Shown piece by piece: positions 56,221 through 64,000 of a stretch of DNA of 64,000 bases (position 1 is the first letter of the stretch; the number at the start of each line of letters is the position of its first letter). The stretch spans positions 41,782,268-41,846,267 of the forward strand of contig CM063108.1 of the NCBI GenBank assembly GCA_031841125.1, given 5' to 3'. The notes beneath the pieces are model-generated. The model was given only the letters and a program-made list of their open reading frames with translations, was not told where the DNA came from and made no database searches. The stretch is from Acanthococcus lagerstroemiae. Taxonomy: Eukaryota > Arthropoda > Insecta > Hemiptera > Eriococcidae. A program made the position numbers and the translations under genes.

Positions 56221-59200
56221 TTCCGAGCCCTTTTCGGTGGAACCCACAGAGATCGGATCTGAAAAATACTTTTAGAATTGAATTCACAGATCCCGAAAGT
56301 CCATAACTCGCTAGCTATCTTTAATTGTTTTTTTCGACAGTGCCCCCCCCCCTCTTCATTGCTCTTATTATGAAGCTACCAAGGGGGGGCAGACTCATAC
56401 AAACATGACTGAAATTTTTGAGACTATTTCATGCTTCATTCTTCCAGCCTAGTTAAATGCTTATATAGACGTGGGTTCAATATTTTTGAGACTCGTTAGG
56501 TTTTTGTACACTTGTTAGTTTTAGTGCATAATCACGTCTTAAGAAGTCTTGAACGGGCCTAAATGAGGCTCGTAATAATCAAAAACGCGTCTGAAAAAGT
56601 CTCTGCATAACGTAAAATAATAATATTAAACAAGTCCAAAAAAGCTTTAGAAATAATCTGGGACAATTCTGGACGATTTTTGAAAAATAAAGTACGTCTA
56701 ACAAAATTTTAAAAAAAATGTATGAAGATATATCCCATACCCCCCTTTAGAAATTGGGAAAAAGTTGAAAAAACCCAGTTTACAACTCATCTCAGCGAGT
56801 TAAGGCGCAGTGGGGGGGGGGGGCTTGTAAAAGTCTGGAAGAGTTTGAGAAAGTGTATGTAAAGTGTAGAGTAATAATCTTAAGTCCGGAAAAGTTTCAG
56901 GGACAGGGGTGGCAAGTTTTGATTTTCCCGTGTGTAGCATGAAGCAGAACAAATTTTTTTCAAAAATAGACCAAGACACTCCTACCTTCTCATCCCTCCC
57001 CTGAAATTTTTTTCGACGTTTTAAAAATTTAAAACCCTTGACAGAAAGGCTTATGATTAGGGCCTTTATTTATCGTCATAAAAAACATGTAAAACATCAA
57101 ATTAATTATAATCAAATCAAAATATATTTGTAAATAATCAACACTTAAATTGATAACTGAAATCGATCAGTATGGCGCAAGATTTAAATTTCCTCGAGAA
57201 TTTTCCCGAATGGTGCAAAATTTTGATTTTTCAGAGTGTAGCAGATTTTTTTTCTCGAATTTTCCGGAGTTTAGCAAAAATGTTCCCGTGTGTGTAGCAC
57301 TTGCACACCTGCTACACCCAACTTGCCACCCTGTTCAGGGATAGCCTTGAATAATTCTGGAAGGGTCTTGAAGAGTACAATAGTCTGGAAAAATTTCATA
57401 TTCCCTCTTTCGACCACTTCCTCCGAAAAAAGTCCAAAATACCGATTTTACTATATCTTAATTAATCTTAAAGGGTCCTATAAAAGTCTGTAAGGGTCTA
57501 AAAAAGTTTTTGTAGAGTCTAAAATAACATGACAAAGTTTAAGAGATGGCTTTGAAGAGTTCTGGAAGAGTCTTGAAGAATAAAATACGTTTGAAAAAAT
57601 TTTTTAGATAACTATGTGTATATATCTGTCCTTTCCCTCCAAGTCAGGAATAAAAATAACCACATACCGATTTTATTGTTCATCCTAACGAGTCTTATGG
57701 GTTTAGTAAGTCTGGAAATGTCTTAAAAAGTCACTGTAGAGTCATGAATAATATCTTTAAGGAAATCCGAAAAAAGTTTCTTCTAGAAGACATATGCCGA
57801 GTAAAATAAGTCTGAGAAAGAATTTTTAAGAAGTATAGTGATAAATTCCGCCCCCTTTCCCACCAGCTGGGGGAAAGAACGTTGAAAATTTATTGATTTG
57901 TACGACTCAAATCGTTGAAAAAAAAAATTCACTCGCAACTACATAATATTATATAGTCCTATGCATAAAAATTTTATATTTATTTATTTTTCTTAACTTA
58001 TAATTTATAAAATTATAAGCTATCTCCACCCTCTTCAAAATTTTTCTGTTTACGTTACTGCGCAAAGCCACTTAGTTTTCGAACTGTTTACTTGTAAGTA
58101 CCTATTAGCAGAGCTAAATTGATATTTTTCCCACATTATAGACAGGTAAAATACTGGAAATTTGAAGTTAACGGACCCTCATTTTACGAGAACATACTTT
58201 GACTTTCTACCCCTAATTATCCGCAAAGGACACAAAAATGGAGTTACAGAAAACGTTATTTCTCCGAATCCAAACTCTCAGACGAAAAACGCAAAAACTA
58301 TTTTCCCAAAAATGTCCAGCTTTTATTATGCTGAGTCAATAATAAATTTATTATTTACAGAAGAAAATTAAAAATTGTGAAAAATGTTTTTAAAAAATGT
58401 TCTACTTTTTAGGAGAGGGGAGAGGTAGGAACTAGAACGGTGGAGAGGAAAGAAAAAAAGAAAGAAAAAAGTGAAAATGGTAATCGTTATAAAAACGTTA
58501 TTTTTGCAACTTTCTCTGGGTATTGGCCTGCGACTGTTACGGTGCTGATCTGCAAAACTTTTTTCCCGGTGGCCTGTCTGATCCCCCTCCGTCCTTGTTG
58601 CAAGTCCTCTCTCCTTACGTGCACAGTGGGTCGTAGAATGATATTACAGATAAGGGATGAACAATACTTTTGATATTTGTATCATTTATAACCTTTATAT
58701 CTTTAATATCAGATAATATATCATGATATAGGGTAATGTTTTTCGACCTAGCATATAAAAAAATTATATTTTCTCTAATTATCTACAATATATCATATTT
58801 ACAATATAATTTATATCTTTAATATCTATAAAAAATTCCAAGTATTAAGAAGCAGTACAAGTAGTGCTAAATACATAGCCAGGTGAAAAGCATCACAGGC
58901 TAAGAATTAGAAAAAGCACCCTCCTCAGTTTGGATTAATAAGAGCTGTATTTTCAACTATTTTTAATCACATTTCCCTGCTTGCTCAATGTGCTTATACC
59001 AAGCCTCCGATGCTTCATTTGATTTTTTATTCCAAGTTAATTTTTAGCCCTCTTATTCGGATTAGGGGTTTCCAGAAGAGGAGGGGTCCAACATCTGATG
59101 CGATGTTAGGAATCGAAGAACCAAAAAATCCATATTTTCATACTTCGTTTGATACCTTTATATTTGAAATTACAAGATTGGTGGTACATTCGAGCTCTCT

Positions 59201-61165
59201 ATTTGGGAAATGGGAAAATATTTGTTCAGTCAGAATTGAAATTCAACTTAGGTAAATTATTAGACCAGTCTTTCATCGACCTTCGATCCGATTTCGCGTT
59301 CCTTAGACATTCAGACACTGTATATGGGGATCACATCGTGAGACGCCTATACAGCAGTATAAAAAGGTATTTGGAAGTCCCCCCCCCCCTATTTAGTGGT
59401 TAAATGTAAGGCAAATGCACATTATATGGTATAATTGTGTCAGGATTTTTACGGAGAATATTAAATTTATTACTAGGCTAAATTTTTGCTAGACCAAGAA
59501 ATAGTCGAGATAAAATTAGAAACTGAAAATATGGATCTTTGTTCCCTTTTGGTAGGGGTACTATATTTCCACACAGGTATACTGGACCGCCATTTTGATT
59601 CCTAAGTTAGTCCGAGCATTCTCGGACACGCTCGCATCCGTTAGCGAACGGGTGATCAGGGATGTTTCGGCTACTTGGGATCAAAGTGGTGGTCCATATT
59701 TTGGGTTTCTTTTAATCCCCAGTTCAAAACTGGGGCTCAAGATGTAGCGATACTCGCTTAAAAAGTTTGTTACATTTGCAGATATAAAAAGTTACGTAAT
59801 ATCGTTTTATTTACCGCTTTTTATGACTGGAAAAATTTACTAGCAAAAAAAACTTTTACTAGTGTATTTTTTTTATTGGGGTTTTTTTTTCGGGTCTAGG
59901 GAAACCCAACTCCTCCGCTCTCGCTGGCCTCGTTTGGGCCCTAAAGCAATCGCTGTGAACTTTTGGGGGCCCCGGCGCGCTGTGAAGGGTTTTGGTGGTT
60001 GCGGTGACAACTCGTGAAGTATGTTTCCCCCAACCCATCGGTAAAAACTGGCGGGGGATTGGGTCGCTAAAGGGGGGACTATCCCCCGAAGTGGTCGCCC
60101 CGTACCCCGGCCCCACAAGTGGGGGACCTCGACTCACTGAGGGTTTCTCAACTGGAAACCCCTCAAACCGTTGAACACGCCCCACGCTGGGGGACATCGA
60201 CGCTGAACACGGACCCACCCCTCGACAGCGGATCATATAGGATCAGAAACCCGAGGCCAGCTCACTGGGGTCAAGTCCAGATGCTACCACATCCCCCCCC
60301 CCCCCCCCCTCCCAAGGAGAGAAACACCGACCCCAAGCGGAACCTCGCAGCAAAAGGGGTAATTCGGCAATCAGGGGCCCCCAAGATGATAAAGTCGGGA
60401 AGGCATTATCCGCGAACGTTTTTGGGCCAGTTACCAAATCTAGGGGCCGAAAACTTGTCTGTAAAGAGAAAACAGATTTCCCCTTACTCAGATCGCACCC
60501 AGAAAGATTCATAAATACAACGCCGGAGGAGCTCGCCGGCCTACACCGATTACCAACGGAACCCCAATCAGCGCGAAGAGCGCAGTTACGCTGTGCACAC
60601 CCACAGATGTATCTAATCCCGCCATAGATGGCGATCGTATGGGGGGGGGGGGGGGGTGGGTCCCAAAATTTTGGGAGTCACTGCCTTTTCATCGCATAAC
60701 CCGTCGCACAGCACATCCGGTCCGGGAAACCCAGTCTAAACTTGCGCCCGAGCGGTACACAGGGCCCAAAAAGTGGTGGTCCATTATACCCGTGTGAAAC
60801 TATAGCACCTTACTTTCGAATGCAAAGCTGGAGGAGATGGTAAGGTTTTTTTTGGAGGACGAGGGGGTATGAGAGGACCACTCCGAGCAATGATCCGTTA
60901 CGAGACCCTTTGTAGCATTTCTTTATTTCGAAATCTGTTGGATTAACGAGAGATGGAAAACTGGGTGCGCCCGGCGAGCGAAGGAATAAGGCGAAAACAA
61001 GTCCAAGTTTTTTCTTTTCCGCGTGCCGAGATGACGAAAATGTCCAGCCAGTGGCGATGGATCCAACGACGACCTTCGTTCGAGGACCTTCAAATTATGT
61101 TGAGAATTCTGCGGCGAGATTCTGTCTCTCTCTTCTCCATGGATTTCGTTCTCTCTTTTTTTTTT
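56221..61165. repeat. 3.84-kb tandem duplication, copy B (with insert)
   Basis: Same order as copy A; interrupted at 59698-60769 by a foreign insert. The join between copies is in the run CTCTTTTTTTTTCCGAG at about 56211-56227. Copy B ends in the equivalent T-run at about 61165, after which unique sequence starts (CGCTCTCAGAAGTG). Confidence 0.93.
59698..60769 (-). mobile_element. Unclassified retroposon-like insert E, copy 1
   Basis: 1,072 bp absent from copy A of the duplication and flanked by an exact 15-bp direct repeat AAAGTGGTGGTCCAT (59683-59697, 60770-60784). A longer relative begins at 62641. A 15-bp duplication plus truncation relative to that relative at one end fits target-primed retrotransposition, with the 3' end at 59698 on the minus strand. 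No ORF with a known domain. Compared with copy 2, most differences turn a base into its neighbour or lengthen a run. Confidence 0.8.
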
Positions 61166-62640
61166 CGCTCTCAGAAGTGAATATACGCACTAACCTGGAA
61201 GTACACACATTGAAGAATGTTACATAAACAAATTGACCACTGCTTTCGCGCACAACGAAAAGACGTTTATATATTATGCAGATAAGTTATCATCTATACC
61301 TGTGATATCATTCAGCCACCTACACCAGCATAATATATCAATAACGAGCGAACTTACCTTGATACGAGTCTGCACTGAGTACATATTCATGCGTATGGGA
61401 GCAACCGGGTAAAAAACATTACCCAGTTCCCTCCGGACGTGCTTCAGTTTTTTGTGATCGATACTAATATCCTATAGGTATATCTTATTAGATAGTTTAC
61501 TTTTTTAAATTCTTTTGCCAATATCGTCGCTGTACGAGCTCGCTGGCCAGTTCAATCGTCCGATAGCGAGTGCTATACGCTGTTCCGATCGCAATTACAC
61601 TTCGTTGATTTATGGTCGCTGCCATTTCTAATCTCATCAATGATCGCGCGTCGGATTAATGTACGCTATGTGGAACTCGTGTATTCCTTTTACGCCAATT
61701 TGCCAGCTTCCGGTTGCCTACCCTCGAGTGAAATTCCGGTTGAAGTATTTTAATTTGAAAATTCTGCTTTGAGGAATCCATACGTGGATTTTGGAAGAGA
61801 AAGTTACACACAGTCACCGGGAATTTGGTCAGCAGGGGTGGACTGAGTGTCAGGAAATCGGAAATTTCTCGAGGAGACCTTACACAGTGAAACCACTGTT
61901 GGAAAATGAGGCTCTGGTCGAAAGATGACAATCATAAAACAATGTTTTTGTAAAACTAATCTATGTATTTGTTGAACAGTAGCCAGTAGCTCGATTTCAT
62001 GCACTACACTCTGATTATTTAGGTATAACATTGTGTTCTTATTTTGCTACTCGTTCCTAAATACTGTCAATATAAGCCCATGGGCTTTGATTTTGAGTAA
62101 GCATCTCTCTACCTCTCCCCCCCCTCTCTCTAGGTGCCGTATCCGATGCCGGATTTCGGTGGTCGCGGTTTCTGACGTGCGACTCTCCCGGGCAGGTTAT
62201 TCAGGGTAGTTTTCCGTTGTTTTTTCTACGGTTTTTGTTGCTTTCGAATTTTTCTTCTCTGTGCTGAAGTGTGTGTGGCTGCAGTTCGCTTACTAGCGAC
62301 TGTTTCACGACGTTGAGTAACACGACAGTATCAATCTTTTAGAATGAGGAACAATATTTGTGTCATCGAGGATTTTTCTTCCGGTTTCTCTTTAGCCATT
62401 TAGTCGGCATTTGGATATCAGTCGGCAAAATACGAGTTTTTCTTTTCTTTCGCTTGCCCAAATATTTTTTGTCAAGTTGGCATATTGCGAAACTTATTGT
62501 TATCGTATCTCTCCCACCAGCGCCGTCCGAATTCCCGGATTCGCGAAGCTTCTCAGTCTAAATCTTGTCCATGTATCAGTTTTTTTTAGAAATATCATAA
62601 TATTCACATGAAACAGTAAGTCTTCAAGGTTGCTGAATTT
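61166..62640. other. Unique sequence with one dispersed repeat
   Basis: Apart from the repeat at 62132-62332 nothing was recognised. Confidence 0.4.
62132..62332 (+). repeat. 200-bp dispersed repeat, copy 2
   Basis: Reverse-complement relative of 30525-30725 over about 200 bp, ending at TTTCACGACGTTGAGTAA. Confidence 0.72.
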
Positions 62641-64000
62641 ATTTTTAGGGTCACTTTAATACCCAGTTCAAAACTGTGGCATCAAGATGTAGCGATACTC
62701 GCTTATAAAGTTTGTTACAGTTGCAGATATAAGACGTTACGTAATATCGTGTATTTACCGCTTTTTATGACTGGAATAATACTAGCTACTAACTGTACTA
62801 GTGTAGTTCTTTATTGCGGTTTTTTTACGGAGTCTACGGACCCATACTCCTCCGCTCTCGCTGCGCCTCGTTTCGGCTGAGCAATCGCTGTGAACGTTAG
62901 GGGCCGGCGCGCTGTGAACTGGTTGGTGGTTGCGGTGACAACTCGCTGAAGTATGCTTCCCAACCGATCGGTGGTACTGAGCGGGGGATTGGGGTCGCTC
63001 AAGGGGACTATCCCCCGAAGTGGTCGACCGTATCCACGGTCCCACAAGTGGTGACCTCGACTCACTGACGGTCTCAACTGGTAACCTCGACGTTGAACAC
63101 GCACCCACAGCTGGTGACATCGACGCTGAACACGGACCCACACCTCGACAGCAGGATCATATAGGATCAGTAACCGAGGCCAGCATCACTGTGGTCCAGT
63201 CCAGATGCTACCACGATCACCCCCCCCCCCTCCCAAGGAGAGAAACACCGACTCCAAGCGGAACCTGCAGCAGCACAAGGGTAATATCGGCAATCAGCGG
63301 CCCCCACGAGATGATAAAGTCGCGGAAGGCATTATCCGCGAACGTTTTTGGGCCAGTTACCTAAATCTACGGCCGAGACATTGTCTGTAAATGAGACAAC
63401 AGATGTACCCTTACTCAGTATCGCAGCAGATAAGATTCACTGAATACAAGCAGCCGGAGGAGCTCGCCGGCCTACACCGATTACCAACGGAACACCCAAT
63501 CAGCGCGAAGATGCGCAGTTAGCGCTGTGCACACCCACAGATGTATCTAATACCGCCATAGATGGCGCATCGTATCGGGGGGGGGGGGGGGTGCGGTCAA
63601 AATTTGGAGTCACTCGCCTTTTCATCGCATAACCCGTCGCTACAGCACATCCGGTCCTGGAACCAGTGCTAAACTTGCGACAGAGCGGTACACACGGCCA
63701 GGTTTAAAGGCCGGTCGCCGCGAGTGGGCGCGCTTCTGCACACTATGCCAGCGCGCAAAAGTCAATTTGGAGCCACTCGCCTTCTTTTCGCATAAAACCG
63801 TCGCCACAGCACACATGACCGCGAACTGCTAGCCATTTTTGCAGCAGGCCACAGACTATAAGACTCCGGTCCTAGAACAAGAGCTAAACTTGCGACAGAG
63901 CGATACATACGGCCAGGTTGAAAGGCCGACCATCGCGAATGGACGCGCTTCTGCACGTTATGCCAGCGCGCCAAACTCGGGCGCCATACCCGAACATCAT
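62641..64000 (-). mobile_element. Unclassified retroposon-like element E, copy 2 (runs off window)
   Basis: Matches insert E from its 3' end (TTTTAGGGTCACTTTAATAC on the plus strand) through about 63705 and continues about 300 bp further. It includes a C-run at about 63221-63230 and a G-run at about 63578-63591. Minus-strand frames of 110-119 codons lack known domains. The far end lies beyond the window, so the element class remains open: a LINE 3' region or a large noncoding retroposon. Confidence 0.7.
63596..63972. repeat. Tandem ~165-bp units inside element E
   Basis: 63596-63757 and 63761-63972 share TTTGGAG-CACTCGCCTT, TTCGCATAA-CCGTCGC, AAACTTGCGACAGAGCG, ACGGCCAGGTT and CGCGCTTCTGCAC, and both end TATGCCAGCGCGC. 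The second has about 50 extra bases. Confidence 0.75.

Noticed and set aside
63762..63974. 70-codon minus frame at the window end
   Set aside because: Lies in the tandem units of element E; no domain.

Overview
The window is a gene-poor stretch of a eukaryotic nuclear genome, AT-rich and built almost entirely from transposable-element debris. The element mix suggests an arthropod, most likely an insect with a large genome: Ty3/gypsy of Mag type, RTE-like and R1-clade LINEs, a jockey-superfamily LINE, a P-element/THAP9-like and a MULE-like transposase, hAT and pogo-like terminal repeats, and tRNA-Ser-derived SINEs. I found no convincing host gene, rRNA, functional tRNA, operon or CRISPR array. 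The species cannot be named from this sequence.

Layout. At 0-7 kb there are two LINE fragments (one split by a MULE-like transposon), a P-like transposase remnant and a degenerate ~45-bp repeat array. At 7-16 kb there are two minus-strand RTE-like fragments separated by a ~150-bp satellite-like array; the second, 13.5-16.0 kb, keeps RT and C-terminus and is cut 5' in the endonuclease. At 16-30 kb lie full-length tRNA-Ser-derived SINEs, GC-rich mini-hairpins followed by a long pyrimidine-rich strand, a pogo-like element with matching ends, two hAT MITEs with 8-bp target duplications, and a palindromic MITE.

At 30-35 kb there is a second SINE type, repeat tails and a 40-bp inverted-repeat element. 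At 35.7-44 kb an RTE-like LINE was hit by a 5'-truncated R1-clade LINE (14-bp target duplication) and by a nearly complete gypsy element (5-bp duplication, nearly identical LTRs, tRNA-Ser primer site, one in-frame stop). Diverged direct repeats flank this nest. At 44-52 kb a 930-bp inverted-repeat element carries a SINE, and a foldback-like pair of motif arrays follows. At 52.4-61.2 kb there is a 3.84-kb head-to-tail tandem duplication. Its second copy is interrupted by a 1.07-kb insert with a 15-bp target duplication. A second copy of that insert ends the window.

The elements do not form a pathway; what they record is the order of insertions. The best-supported observations are the nested RTE/R1/gypsy locus, the MULE inside a LINE, a SINE family with tail-only copies, several small inverted-repeat families, and a 3.84-kb duplication whose inserted copy has an error-like homopolymer signature and may be partly an assembly artefact.
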